From: Amycolatopsis pithecellobii
GTDB lineage: Bacteria > Actinomycetota > Actinomycetes > Mycobacteriales > Pseudonocardiaceae
Reading direction: 5' to 3'
Assembly: GCF_009707865.1 (NCBI RefSeq)
Contig: NZ_WMBA01000041.1
Span: forward strand, 1 to 64,000
Length of the DNA: 64,000 bases
In this document: positions 8,856 through 19,432 of the stretch, one piece after another
Layout of the letters: every line of letters begins with the position of its first letter
How positions within the stretch are numbered: the first letter of the stretch is position 1
Translations under genes and position numbers: made by a program
Notes under the pieces: model-generated
The model's input: the letters and a program-made list of their open reading frames with translations, nothing else
Database searches by the model: none
Told to the model about the DNA's origin: nothing

Positions 8856-9992
8856 TCACCTGTTTTTCAATTCCCGTGCGATGACCATGCGCTGGATCTG
8901 GTTGGTGCCTTCGAAGATCTGCGGCACCTTCGCTTCGCGCAGATAACGCTCGACCGGGAAATCCCTGGTGTACCCCGCCCCGCCGAGCACCTGAACGGCA
9001 TCGGTCGTCACCTTCATCGCGGCGTCGGTGGCGACCAGCTTCGCGACGGAGGCCTGCCGCCGGAACGACATTCCCCGGTCCCGGCGGCGGGCCGCGTCAA
9101 GATAGGTGGCACGAGCGGAATCCACCGCGGCGGCCATATCGGCAAGCAGGAATTCCAGGCCCTGGAATTCGATGATCGGCTTGCCGAACTGACTGCGGCC
9201 TTTCGCGTACTCGACGGCCTCGTCCAGCGCCGCCTGCGCCAGACCGACCGCACAGGCGGCGATCCCGAGCCGACCAGAGTCCAATGAGGACAGTGCGATG
9301 CGCAGGCCGGCACCTTCGGCGCCGATGAGACGATCCGCGTCGACCCGCGCGTCGGAGAAGATCAGCTGGCTGGTGGTCGAGCCGGTGAGTCCCATTTTCC
9401 GTTCCGGCGGACCGGCTTCCATGCCCGGTGTCGCGCGGTCGATGAGCAGGCACGACATCGCGTTGGGGCCCGTGCGCACCGTCGTCGTGTAGAAATCCGC
9501 CCGTCCACCATGTGTGATCCACGCCTTCGTCCCGTTGACGACATACTGATCACCGTCGAGGCGGGCGCGGGTGGACAGCGCACCGGCGTCGGAGCCGGCG
9601 TGTGGTTCCGACAGGGCGTACGCGCCCAGCAGGTCGCCTTCGAGCATCTCCGGGAGCCAGCGGTCGCGCTGCTCTTCCGTCCCGTGGTTGACGAGCGCGA
9701 AGCAGGACATCGTGTGCACCGACAACCCGACGCCGACCGACATCCACGCGGCGGCGATCTCTTCCAGCACCTGCAGGTACACCTCGTAGGGCAACTCGCC
9801 GCCGCCCCAGCGCTCCGGGTACGGCAGGCCGAGCAGCCCCGACTTGCCCAGCGTGCGGAACTGCTCGCGCGGGAACCGCTCGGTTTCCTCGTACGCCGCG
9901 GCGTGTGGTTTCAGTTCGTCGCGGGCGAGTTCGGTCGCCAGCGCGAGAAGGTCCGCCGACTCACGGTCGGGCAACAGTCGTTCGACCGGCAT
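8856..9992 (-). CDS. acyl-CoA dehydrogenase
   Basis: The protein is 378 residues, the normal length for the family. It oxidises an acyl-CoA to the enoyl-CoA using FAD and passes electrons to ETF. Visible motifs include the FAD/substrate segment YALSEPHAGSDAG, the middle-domain GTKAWITHGG and the C-terminal FEGTNQIQRMVIAREL. Glu361 is in the position of the usual catalytic base of short/branched-chain members. A GGAGG sits five bases before the ATG. It is divergent from a TetR gene, its probable regulator. Confidence 0.92.
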   Translation of the reverse strand: MPVERLLPDRESADLLALATELARDELKPHAAAYEETERFPREQFRTLGKSGLLGLPYPERWGGGELPYEVYLQVLEEIAAAWMSVGVGLSVHTMSCFALVNHGTEEQRDRWLPEMLEGDLLGAYALSEPHAGSDAGALSTRARLDGDQYVVNGTKAWITHGGRADFYTTTVRTGPNAMSCLLIDRATPGMEAGPPERKMGLTGSTTSQLIFSDARVDADRLIGAEGAGLRIALSSLDSGRLGIAACAVGLAQAALDEAVEYAKGRSQFGKPIIEFQGLEFLLADMAAAVDSARATYLDAARRRDRGMSFRRQASVAKLVATDAAMKVTTDAVQVLGGAGYTRDFPVERYLREAKVPQIFEGTNQIQRMVIARELKNR

Positions 9993-10008
9993 CCCAGCCT
10001 CCAGCAGG

Positions 10009-10030
10009 AGCGTACGCTAAATGGTACGTA
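10009..10030. promoter_or_regulatory. putative operator between acyl-CoA dehydrogenase and TetR
   Basis: AGCGTACGCT at 10009-10018 is a perfect ten-base palindrome. TACGTA at 10025-10030 is a second short one. Both share the GTACG core and lie in the divergent promoter region. They are inferred to be bound by the adjacent TetR. The sites are short, so the call is tentative. Confidence 0.4.
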
Positions 10031-10065
10031 ATAATCAGCAACAGTACACAACATACGGTATCAGG

Positions 10066-10671
10066 ATGGCAGATCGCGTCCCGTTGCGCGCCCCGGGCGG
10101 CCGCCGGCTCACCGCCCGGCAGCGAGTGCTGCTCACCGAGCTCGAGAAGCTGTTCCTCGTCGAGGGGTTCATCGACTTCACGCTCGACGACCTGGCCGCG
10201 AAGATGCACTGCTCGAAGTCGACGCTGTACGCACTGGCGCCGAGTAAGGAGCAGCTCGCGGTCCGCGTCGTCGCGCACTTCTTCCGCGGCGCGGCCGAGG
10301 AGATGGAAAAGCGCATCGCCGATCTCGACGACGCCCGCGCGATCATCGAGGCCTATCTCGCCGGGATCGCCCAGTACCTCAACCGCGCGTCCCCGGCGTT
10401 CATGCGCGATATCAACGACTTTCCGCCCGCGCGGGCAGCGTACGAGATGAACAGCAGGGCCGCTGCCGCGCACCTGCGCTCGTTCATCGCCCGCGGTGTC
10501 GAGGACGGTGTGTTCCGGGACGTGCACGCGACGCTCATCGCGGAGATGGCGGGTGTACTCGTGGAAAGCATCCAGAGCGGTGTGGTGGGTTCGCGGGCCG
10601 GTGTGTCCGACGCGGAGGCCTTCACAGCGTTGGCAGAACTTCTCCTCGGGGGCCTGGCCGCGCCGCAGTAG
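10066..10671 (+). CDS. TetR family regulator
   Basis: The protein is 201 residues from ATG 10066. The N-terminal helix-turn-helix (DDLAAKMHCSKSTLYALAP) is clear, and the rest is an all-helical effector domain. An alternative ATG at 10021 would add 15 residues (MVRNNQQQYTTYGIR) that do not look like a TetR leader and would place the start inside the palindromic promoter DNA. It is divergent from an acyl-CoA dehydrogenase, so it is likely to respond to an acyl-CoA or fatty-acid signal (inference). A sugar-kinase gene follows nine bases downstream and may share its transcript. Confidence 0.87.
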   Translation: MADRVPLRAPGGRRLTARQRVLLTELEKLFLVEGFIDFTLDDLAAKMHCSKSTLYALAPSKEQLAVRVVAHFFRGAAEEMEKRIADLDDARAIIEAYLAGIAQYLNRASPAFMRDINDFPPARAAYEMNSRAAAAHLRSFIARGVEDGVFRDVHATLIAEMAGVLVESIQSGVVGSRAGVSDAEAFTALAELLLGGLAAPQ

Positions 10672-10680
10672 TCTCCCAGA

Positions 10681-11601
10681 GTGATCGTCGTAGCTGGTGA
10701 GGCACTGGTCGACCTGGTGCCCGGCAATTCCACAATGGACAATGGGCTGAGGCCGCTGGTGCCGAGGCTCGGCGGCGGGCCCTACAACGTGGCGCTCGCG
10801 GCGGGCAGACTCGGCGTCCCGGCGGCGTTCCTCTCGCGCGTTTCGACCGACCGGTTCGGCGTCGCACTCCGCGAACGCCTCGCCGCGTCGAATGTCGACA
10901 TGTCGCTCCTGCAGGCCGGCCCGGAACCCACCACGCTCGCCGTGGTGGCGCTCGACGCGCACGGCTCGGCCAGCTACACCTTCTACACCGAGGGCACCGC
11001 CGACCGGCTGGTCGCCGACCCCGGCCCGCTGCCGGAGAACGTGACCACCCTGTGTCTTGGCACGCTCGGCATGATCCTCGAGCCCGGCGCCACGACGTAC
11101 GAGACGATCCTGCGCCGCGAGTCCGCCCGCGGCGTGCTCACCGCGCTCGACCCGAACATCCGCGCCGACCTCATCGCCGACCCGGCGGCCTACCGCGCGC
11201 GCTTCCGCTCGTGGCTGCCCGACGTCCGGTTGCTGAAACTGTCCGATGACGACGCCGCGTGGCTGGCCGACGGCGCAGATCCGGCAACGGCCGCGAAAAG
11301 CTGGCTCGATGCCGGAGTGGACGCCGTCGTGCTCACTCAGGGTGCCGACGGAATCGCGGTACACACGACTTCCGCGGAGGTTTTCGTGCCGTCTGCACCC
11401 GCACGACTGGTCGACACGATCGGCGCCGGGGACACCGTCCAAGGAGCACTTCTCGCGTGGCTGCACCAGCGGGATGTGCGCATGATCACGGAGCTGGACA
11501 CGGCGGGCTGGCGTGCGGCGCTGGGCTACGCGGCCCGTGCGGCGGCGATCACCGTGTCCCGCAGCGGAGCGGAACCACCGACGGCCGCGGAAATGGTGTG
11601 A
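10681..11601 (+). CDS. PfkB-family carbohydrate kinase (fructokinase-like)
   Basis: The protein is 306 residues, a typical ribokinase/PfkB length. It phosphorylates a sugar with ATP in the cytoplasm. The N-terminal substrate-binding GGGPYNVALAAGRLG (31-45) and the C-terminal DTIGAGDTVQG (245-255) with catalytic Asp251 are present. The start is GTG 10681. Fructose is the most common substrate of close relatives, but this is not proved by sequence. It follows the TetR gene with a nine-base gap. Confidence 0.88.
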   Translation: MIVVAGEALVDLVPGNSTMDNGLRPLVPRLGGGPYNVALAAGRLGVPAAFLSRVSTDRFGVALRERLAASNVDMSLLQAGPEPTTLAVVALDAHGSASYTFYTEGTADRLVADPGPLPENVTTLCLGTLGMILEPGATTYETILRRESARGVLTALDPNIRADLIADPAAYRARFRSWLPDVRLLKLSDDDAAWLADGADPATAAKSWLDAGVDAVVLTQGADGIAVHTTSAEVFVPSAPARLVDTIGAGDTVQGALLAWLHQRDVRMITELDTAGWRAALGYAARAAAITVSRSGAEPPTAAEMV

Positions 11602-11799
11602 AACTGATCCCAACGGTTTGCTGTGGGTAACACAATGAGTGCGCGAAGCGTGGTTGTTCGACTAGCGTGAGAGGTGAATTCATACCCCAGCGGGGCGGTG
11701 TGCGGCGAGACCCGAAATGACGCGGTCACGTGCGAACAAATGGCCGCCTGTGCGATCTGCAGGCGCCCGCCGGCCCGTGTGACCGTGAGAGGGACTTGT

Positions 11800-13110
<1,311 letters not shown>

Positions 13111-13122
13111 AACTGTTCCACG

Positions 13123-13150
13123 GGGCGCCTTTCCTTCGGGAAAGGCGCCC
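13123..13150 (+). terminator. intrinsic terminator after gltA
   Basis: A perfect 12-base-pair stem (GGGCGCCTTTCC with GGAAAGGCGCCC) closes a TTCG tetraloop and is followed by TTCTGCG. It starts 12 bases after the citrate synthase stop. Because the next gene converges on it, it may act in both directions. Confidence 0.85.
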
Positions 13151-13157
13151 TTCTGCG

Positions 13158-14285
13158 TCATGGCTGCGGCACCGTCCGTTCGTAGCGTGCTGTGGTGGCC
13201 ATCCACTCGAGAAGGCCGGACGCGGTGGTGCGTACGCCTTCGGCGTATCGGCTCGCCGGGTCGGGCAGAGCATCCGCGGCGTCGCACAGGAAGTTCAGGG
13301 TCGCGAGCTCGGCGTTGATCAAGTCCACGAGCCGCGCCGCGGCTTCGTGCTCGGACAGACCGCCGTGCGTCGTCAGCACGACCATCAGGTTGGAACCGTT
13401 GCCGTGATCGGCTTCTCGCGGATAGGCGAACAGATCGTTGGCCCACGCGATGGAGTGGTTGAGCCGCAGCGACAGGTCGATGATCTCCGACCGGGTGGCC
13501 AGCTCCTCCGGTAGCCAGGCCTGGTTCGCCATTTCGATGAGGGCCGCGGCGTAGAACATTCCCCCGCCGTCGTTGCGGGAGGCCAGGTACTGCGCGGTCG
13601 TCGGCACCGAACGCGCCGACCGGTGCGCCCGGTCGTCGGCGGTCGTTTTCAAGTAGGCGAGGTAGGTCTGGGCGGCCCGGTCCATCCAGAAGTCCAGCGC
13701 GACCGCCCTCGCCTCTGTCCACAATGTCCGCAGTACCGCGGCCAGCGGTTCGCCGGCCACGTCCGCCGCGGTGGCCGTGCCGGTGAGGACCTCGCCGATG
13801 AGACCGCTGACGTGGTCCGCGCGGTCATCCTGGTCGGCGCCCCAGATCTCGTCGAGGAAATCGTCCATGCACCACATGTGCGTGAGAAGACGGTTCGCCA
13901 GCCAGAGCCCGGAGTACTCGGCGTCCGGCCACATCCGGGCGTGGACTTCGGCGTACCGGTGGCTCAGAAACCGTCTGGTGAGCCGATCGGCGTCGGGATG
14001 CTGTGAGAACAGGCGTTGTTCCCGGATCCACAGTTCCGTGTCGACGGTGAGCCGGTGCAGGTTCGGGTTCACGCGGGCGGGAAAGGGACAGGAGATCACC
14101 AGGTTCGAATCCGGGCCCGGCTGCTGGGGCCAGTGCAGCGCGGGTGTCGAATAGTGTGCCGCCACAGGGGTATCTCCGTCCGACGCCGGGGCAGCCGTCA
14201 CGGTGCCCGGTGGTTTTCGCGAAGGTGCCCCGAATACATCGCTGGGGCCGCGGGGTTTCGCACTGCCGACAGTGGAGGTGCGCAC
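13158..14285 (-). CDS. type I terpene synthase (cyclase)
   Basis: The protein is up to 375 residues from a GTG at 14285; the first 60 or so look disordered and the true start may lie inside them. It should ionise a prenyl diphosphate and cyclise it. The aspartate-rich motif is DDFLDE (141-146). Arg237 in YLASRNDGG is the diphosphate sensor, 46 residues before the second metal motif, as is usual. That motif reads NDLFAYPRE (283-291), with Ala287 where Ser or Thr is normally found. ARY (366-368) matches the C-terminal RY pair. No prenyltransferase or P450 is adjacent, so the product cannot be predicted. Confidence 0.85.
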   Translation of the reverse strand: MRTSTVGSAKPRGPSDVFGAPSRKPPGTVTAAPASDGDTPVAAHYSTPALHWPQQPGPDSNLVISCPFPARVNPNLHRLTVDTELWIREQRLFSQHPDADRLTRRFLSHRYAEVHARMWPDAEYSGLWLANRLLTHMWCMDDFLDEIWGADQDDRADHVSGLIGEVLTGTATAADVAGEPLAAVLRTLWTEARAVALDFWMDRAAQTYLAYLKTTADDRAHRSARSVPTTAQYLASRNDGGGMFYAAALIEMANQAWLPEELATRSEIIDLSLRLNHSIAWANDLFAYPREADHGNGSNLMVVLTTHGGLSEHEAAARLVDLINAELATLNFLCDAADALPDPASRYAEGVRTTASGLLEWMATTARYERTVPQP

Positions 14286-14336
14286 GGAACCATAGCGTCA
14301 ATCCGCGAAAGTGATCAACCATCCAGCACCGAGTGT

Positions 14337-14939
14337 CTATTGTGGACTGCCCGACTCTTCATTGCTGCGCGACCGACCGAGCGTGATCAGGAAGCATTCG
14401 TGGCACTCGAACCAGATGTTGTGGTAAGAGTCGACGAGGACTCCGGTGAGATAACCTTCGACGCCGGACTCGAACTTGGTCCGCGCGCGGGCGAAGCGTG
14501 CACCATAGTCGGCGAAATGGTCGGCGAGTGGGCGGATTTCGGCCAGAATGCGCTGGATTCGGTCGTCGATCGGCCCCAGCCGATCGCTGAACTCCGCTGC
14601 TCCATTCGTGGCCGGGTCCCGGGTTTGCCAGTCCGTGCACAACTTTTTCAGCTCGCCATTGAGCTCGCGGAACACTTCGTACCGGGTGGAAATCACCGCC
14701 TTGCCGTCCGCAGAGGTCTGGTCCACCCGCCGCTGGGCGTACCGCACGCCGTCCTCCGTGATCGCCCAGCCCAACCGCGGTTTGCCGCTGTCCTGGATGT
14801 AGCCCAGTGCCTCGGCGTCCCGCAGTGCGGCGAAGATCCGTTCCGTGGGCACGTCGAGTGCCTCGGCGAGCTGGGTGGTGGTGGCGCGGTGCTTGATCAG
14901 CAGCACGTGCATCATCCGCTCGCCGACAACTGCGGGCAT
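14337..14939 (-). CDS. winged-helix protein paired with PPDK-like gene
   Basis: The protein is 200 residues. Its N-terminal 70 residues look like a MarR-type winged helix (ATTTQLAEALDVPTERIF, then a wing ending ITEDGVRYA). The rest is helical with no recognised domain, and has two cysteines in WFECHECFL. GAGGAGG precedes the ATG. It is divergent from the short PPDK-like gene. From memory, mycobacteria keep a similar pair (Rv1126c, about 200 residues, beside ppdK Rv1127c), so a regulatory or accessory role for that enzyme is inferred. It is not biochemically defined. Confidence 0.75.
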   Translation of the reverse strand: MPAVVGERMMHVLLIKHRATTTQLAEALDVPTERIFAALRDAEALGYIQDSGKPRLGWAITEDGVRYAQRRVDQTSADGKAVISTRYEVFRELNGELKKLCTDWQTRDPATNGAAEFSDRLGPIDDRIQRILAEIRPLADHFADYGARFARARTKFESGVEGYLTGVLVDSYHNIWFECHECFLITLGRSRSNEESGSPQ

Positions 14940-15007
14940 CCGCGGTTCCTCCTCGATAACTTTCTTGTGGTACCAGAGAATCCGACCGCGATGGACAGGA
15001 GAAGACC

Positions 15008-16465
15008 ATGAGCACGATGCCGGCCGGGGCGCCGAGAGTACTCATCCTTGACGGCCACCCGGAACCGTCCCCGGCGCTGGTCGGGGGAAAGGCCGCTGGT
15101 ATCGCGCGGATGACCGCGTCCGGGCTGCCGGTCCCACCGGCATTCGTGCTGACCACCGAGGTGTGCCGGGAATTCCTGGCACATGGCGAGCGCGTAGTGG
15201 ACTCCCTGGCGGACGAGATTTCCGGTGGTATGGCGTTTCTGGCGCGACGCACCGGGCGGACGTTCGGCTCGTCCGAATCGCCGCTGCTGGTTTCGGTGCG
15301 CAGCGGCGCGGCCACCAGCATGCCCGGCATGATGGACACGGTCCTGAATCTCGGCGTGAACCAGGGCGTGCTGAAAGCGCTTTCCGCAGGCCACGGTGCA
15401 GACTACGCCGACGATATCCGTGCACGCTTCGAACGGGGCTTTCGGGAGATCGTCGAGGTCGACGACATCCCGGTCGACCCGTGGGCGCAACTGCGCCTGG
15501 CCATCGCGGCGGTCTTCCGGTCATGGCTCTCACCGCGTGCCGTGGCCTATCGCCGGCGGCATGGCTTGGACGACGCCGCGGGTACCGCCGTCACCGTGCA
15601 GGCCATGGTTTTCGGCAATGCCGACGCCGAGTCCGGTACCGGTGTGCTCTTCACCCGCGACCCTGCCACCGGTACCGCGGAGCCGTTCGGTGAATGGCTG
15701 GCCGGCGCGCAGGGCGAGGACGTGGTCTCCGGCGTCAGAGCGCCGCTCCCGCTGTCCGCGCTCGCCGAGCTGTTACCGCAGGTCCACGCACAATTGCTCG
15801 ATTACGGGCGCCGCCTGGAAAAGCAACACCGGGACGTGCAGGACATCGAATTCACCGTCCAAAGTGGACATCTCTGGCTGTTGCAGACCCGGTCGGCGAA
15901 GCGATCGCCACTCGCCGCGGTCCGGTTCGCCGTCGCGCTGGTACGGGAAGGCCTGATCAGCCCCCACGAAGCGGCCGGCAGGGTGACTCCGGACCAGGTC
16001 CGCGCGAGCCGGCGGCCAGGCCTTGATCCGGTCGCTCGCCGCGCCGCGCCGCTGCTCGCCCGGGGACTTCCGGTCTGTCCCGGCGCTGGTTCGGGAGTCG
16101 TCGTGACCGACCCTGACGAGGCCGAAAGCCGGGCCGAGCGCGAGCCGGTGGTACTCGCGCGGCCCACCACGAGCCCGCACGATCTGCCCGGAATGATCGC
16201 GGCGACGGCGATCGTGACCGAGGTCGGTGGCGCGACTTCGCATGCCGCGCTGGTCAGCCGCGAGCTCGGGGTGCCCTGTGTGGTCGGTTGCGGTGAAGGG
16301 AGCCTGGCCGGTTTGGCGGGCGAAGTCGTCACGGTGTGCGGGGAAACCGGTGAGGTGCGCAAAGGCGCGGTGCCTGTCGCCGAGATCTCCGCGGCGGCCG
16401 GCGAAGACCTGCGTCTTCTCGCTGAGTGGTCAGCGGACTCGGCCCTTTCGGGCACCGAACAATAG
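15008..16465 (+). CDS. ppdK: short pyruvate phosphate dikinase-like enzyme
   Basis: The protein is 485 residues, about half a full-length PPDK (roughly 880). It contains the N-terminal ATP-grasp domain (GGKAAGIARMTASGLPVPP and SVRSGAATSMPGMMDTVL) and the central phosphohistidine domain with His412 in GGATSHAALVSREL. The C-terminal PEP/pyruvate-binding barrel is absent. Actinobacterial ppdK annotations of about 490 residues have the same layout, so this is not a recent truncation. It could move a phosphoryl group from ATP to its histidine; the final acceptor would be a separate partner or another substrate. AGGAG lies before the ATG. Confidence 0.83.
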   Translation: MSTMPAGAPRVLILDGHPEPSPALVGGKAAGIARMTASGLPVPPAFVLTTEVCREFLAHGERVVDSLADEISGGMAFLARRTGRTFGSSESPLLVSVRSGAATSMPGMMDTVLNLGVNQGVLKALSAGHGADYADDIRARFERGFREIVEVDDIPVDPWAQLRLAIAAVFRSWLSPRAVAYRRRHGLDDAAGTAVTVQAMVFGNADAESGTGVLFTRDPATGTAEPFGEWLAGAQGEDVVSGVRAPLPLSALAELLPQVHAQLLDYGRRLEKQHRDVQDIEFTVQSGHLWLLQTRSAKRSPLAAVRFAVALVREGLISPHEAAGRVTPDQVRASRRPGLDPVARRAAPLLARGLPVCPGAGSGVVVTDPDEAESRAEREPVVLARPTTSPHDLPGMIAATAIVTEVGGATSHAALVSRELGVPCVVGCGEGSLAGLAGEVVTVCGETGEVRKGAVPVAEISAAAGEDLRLLAEWSADSALSGTEQ

Positions 16466-16586
16466 CTGAACAATGGTTGATAAAGAAACCATGCGGCGAA
16501 CCTAGGTCGCGGGAACATGGGGCAGCAGTTGGCTTTTTGTCACTGCCGTTGCTGCGGATGCCCCCTCTTCCGCAACCAAACGACGT

Positions 16587-18974
16587 ATGGTTTTATGGGC
16601 CCCCGTTGGTTCAGAACAGGGTGGCAACTTGCGCGCATCAATCGCGGTGGAATCCGGGAAGACGTGGCGAAGACTGCTACGGCTCGGCACCACCCCCAGT
16701 ATCAGGACCCGGCTGCTCGCGATCGTGCTGATCCCGAGTGCCGCGCTGCTGATCACCGGTACTTCGGTGGCCGGTTACCTGATTTCCCAAGGGGTTTCGG
16801 CACGGAACTTCTCAGACTACCTCGGGCAGGCGATCGACCCGCTGGTCAGTTTCGAATCTGTCGTGCAGCAGGAGCGGACCGTCAGCCTCCGTGCGCTCGG
16901 TGGTGACCAGGCGGCGCTCGCGAACCTGCAGGCGCAACGGAACCAGACCAATCTGGTGCTCAGCCAGATCACCGGACTGGCCGCGGTGGTGCAGAACCTC
17001 AACCCGGACGCGGTGTCGAAGTCCAATGCGGCTTTCGCCGAGCTCGGCGCGAAAATGCCGGTGATCCGGCAGGGCGTCGACACCCGCGGGGTCAACGCGG
17101 CCGATGTGGACGGTTTCTACACGAAACTCGCCGGAGTCGTCATCACCGGTCTGGAAGGCAGTGCACGCACGACTCCGGACCCGGGCACGGCGGCGGAGGA
17201 AATCACCGCGACCGACCTGTTCTGGGTGACCGACTTGCATTCGCGCGCCGCGGGCATCGCCGCGGGCGCCGCCGCACGCGGGGTGTTGAGTCAACCGGAC
17301 CGGCAGAACGTCACGCAACTGGCCGGCGGCTACCGCAACCAGCTCAACGCGCTGACCTCGCGGCTGACCGACACCGAGCGAGCTCGCTACGACCGGCTGG
17401 TTTCCAGCCCCGCTTGGCAGAACGCCACGTCCGTCGAGGACAACCTGGCTGCCCGCGGCACGTTGTCGATGCCGGCCGGCGACTGGCTCGCCGCCGAAGA
17501 TCAGGTGTCCAGTGAACTGCTCGGACTGTGGGGCGACCATTTCCGGTACGCCGAAAACCTGGCCGTGGATGCCGCGAACACGACGCTGACGCAGTCCATC
17601 GTGGTCGGTTCCCTCGTGCTCGCCCTCGCCATCGCCGTCTTCATCATCGCGGTCCGGATGACGAACGCGGTCGTCCGCCGGTTGCAGCGATTGCGGTCCG
17701 ACACCCTCGAACTGGCGACCGAGAAAATGCCGGTGCTGGTCAAACGGATCGCTGACGGCGAGCAGGTCGTGGACATCGAAGCGGAAATCGCCATGCGCGA
17801 TCACGGTGTCGACGAAATCGGCCAGGTGGCCGACGCATTCGAAACCGCGAAACGCACTGCGTTCGCGGCAGCGGCCGCCGAAGCGAGGACCCGGGGCGGG
17901 TTCAACAAGGTCTTCCTGGACATCGCGCACCGAAGCCAGCTCGTGGTGCACCGGCAATTGGAGGTGCTCGATGTCGCGGAAGCGAAACAGAGCGATCCGG
18001 AACACCTCGAGCTGCTCTTCCAACTCGACCACCTGGCCACGCACGCGCGACGCAACGCGGAGAACCTCGTGATTCTCGGTGGTGGTCAGCCGGGGCGGAA
18101 ATGGCGGCGGCCGGTGCCGCTGGAAGACATCGTGCGCAGCGCGATTTCGGAGACCGAGCATTTCGCGCGGGTGAGCGCGGTGCGACTGCCCAATGTGGAG
18201 CTGCTCGGCGGCGTCGTCGCCGACCTCATTCACCTGCTGGCCGAACTCGTCGACAACGCGACCAACTTTTCGCCGCCCGACGCGCCGGTTTCGGTGCGCG
18301 GCAACCTGGTCGGCAAGGGTGTGGTGGTCGAGGTCGAGGACCAAGGCCTGGGCCTGGTACTCGAAGAACGCGAACGGCTGAACGAGACTCTGCGCAACCC
18401 ACCGGACTTCCAGGAGATGGCGCTCAGCGGACAGCGGCATCTGGGGCTGTTCGTGATCGGCCAGCTCGCGCAGCGGCACGGCATTTCCGTCAGCCTGCTG
18501 GAATCCGCTTACGGTGGCATCAAAGCGGTTGTGCTCATCCCGACCACGGTCATCGACACCGAGCCCGAGCCCGAGCAGAAGGACACCACGACGCGGGAAA
18601 ACCCGGAAAGCAGCGCGAGCTTCCTGCCCCGGCCCGCACGCGACCCGATCCCGAGGATGCCCGTCAAAGAACAAAACGAGCCGCGCCATTGGCCGACCGA
18701 GGACACCGGCACGCCGTGGTCGCCGTTCGAGGACACCTCGCCGCCACACCAGATTCCCGTCGTCGAAGCCAAACCGGCGCCCTCCCGTAAACGTGCGCCG
18801 CTGCCTCGCCGTCAACGCCAGGCCCACCTCGCACCACAGCTCCAACTGGACAACCAGGCGGCCGAGAAGGGCGGCGGGCGGCGGTTGCGCAGCCCGGACG
18901 AGGCGCGCAGCTCGATGTCCTCCTTCCAACGGGGATCGCGTCAGGGACGCTCCTCGGGAAAGCACACCCGATGA
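16587..18974 (+). CDS. cvnA: conservon sensor-like histidine kinase/ATPase (CvnA)
   Basis: The protein is about 795 residues. A first membrane helix (about 44-68) is followed by a large extracellular helical nitrate/sulfonate-sensing-like domain and a second membrane helix (about 335-360). A HAMP-like region comes next, then an HATPase domain with the N-box LLAELVDNATNFSPPD and glycine box GLGLVLEERERL. The last 150 residues are proline- and charge-rich. The start is uncertain: ATG 16587 has no ribosome site, while TTG 16629 has AGGGTGG nearby. It heads a four-gene conservon, and the next start overlaps its stop (ATGA). In Streptomyces such sets work as membrane-associated G-protein-like signalling complexes. 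Confidence 0.9.
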   Translation: MVLWAPVGSEQGGNLRASIAVESGKTWRRLLRLGTTPSIRTRLLAIVLIPSAALLITGTSVAGYLISQGVSARNFSDYLGQAIDPLVSFESVVQQERTVSLRALGGDQAALANLQAQRNQTNLVLSQITGLAAVVQNLNPDAVSKSNAAFAELGAKMPVIRQGVDTRGVNAADVDGFYTKLAGVVITGLEGSARTTPDPGTAAEEITATDLFWVTDLHSRAAGIAAGAAARGVLSQPDRQNVTQLAGGYRNQLNALTSRLTDTERARYDRLVSSPAWQNATSVEDNLAARGTLSMPAGDWLAAEDQVSSELLGLWGDHFRYAENLAVDAANTTLTQSIVVGSLVLALAIAVFIIAVRMTNAVVRRLQRLRSDTLELATEKMPVLVKRIADGEQVVDIEAEIAMRDHGVDEIGQVADAFETAKRTAFAAAAAEARTRGGFNKVFLDIAHRSQLVVHRQLEVLDVAEAKQSDPEHLELLFQLDHLATHARRNAENLVILGGGQPGRKWRRPVPLEDIVRSAISETEHFARVSAVRLPNVELLGGVVADLIHLLAELVDNATNFSPPDAPVSVRGNLVGKGVVVEVEDQGLGLVLEERERLNETLRNPPDFQEMALSGQRHLGLFVIGQLAQRHGISVSLLESAYGGIKAVVLIPTTVIDTEPEPEQKDTTTRENPESSASFLPRPARDPIPRMPVKEQNEPRHWPTEDTGTPWSPFEDTSPPHQIPVVEAKPAPSRKRAPLPRRQRQAHLAPQLQLDNQAAEKGGGRRLRSPDEARSSMSSFQRGSRQGRSSGKHTR

Positions 18975-19432
18975 ACACGAATGGTCAGGCAATGAACGAA
19001 GACGCGGCAGTCAGGACAACCGGGAGCACGCTGAACTGGTTGCTCGACGACCTGGTGAAAAGGCTTGCGGGAGCAGAAAAAGCGATCGTCCTGTCCGCCG
19101 ATGGTTTGCTGATGGGCCGTTCCGCGTCGGTGGACCGCGACGACGCGGAGCACCTGGCCGCGATGGCGTCGGCATTCCGGAGCCTTTCCCGCGGGGTCAG
19201 CTCGCAGTTCGACAAGGGCCTGGTGCACCAGACGGTCGTCGAACTCGAACACGGTTATCTCGTGGTGACCGAGGCCGGTGACGGTGCCTGCCTCGCGCTG
19301 CTCGCCTCCATCGAAGCCGATCTCGGCATGGTGGCGTACGAAATGAACGTGATCGTCAAGCAGGTGGGCGACAACCTGGCGGTCCATCCGCGTTCGTCGG
19401 CCGCTGACCTGCGAGTCCCGCACGTGCCATGA
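18971..19432 (+). CDS. cvnB: roadblock/LC7 domain protein (CvnB)
   Basis: The protein is 153 residues. Residues about 20-130 form a single roadblock/LC7 domain (LNWLLDDLVKRLAGAEKAIVLSADG in two blocks, then VVELEHGYLVVTEAG). In conservons this protein is thought to scaffold or regulate the GTPase. The ATG overlaps the cvnA stop by four bases and its own stop overlaps cvnC in the same way, so translation is coupled. A second ATG at 18992 is possible. Confidence 0.92.
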   Translation: MNTNGQAMNEDAAVRTTGSTLNWLLDDLVKRLAGAEKAIVLSADGLLMGRSASVDRDDAEHLAAMASAFRSLSRGVSSQFDKGLVHQTVVELEHGYLVVTEAGDGACLALLASIEADLGMVAYEMNVIVKQVGDNLAVHPRSSAADLRVPHVP

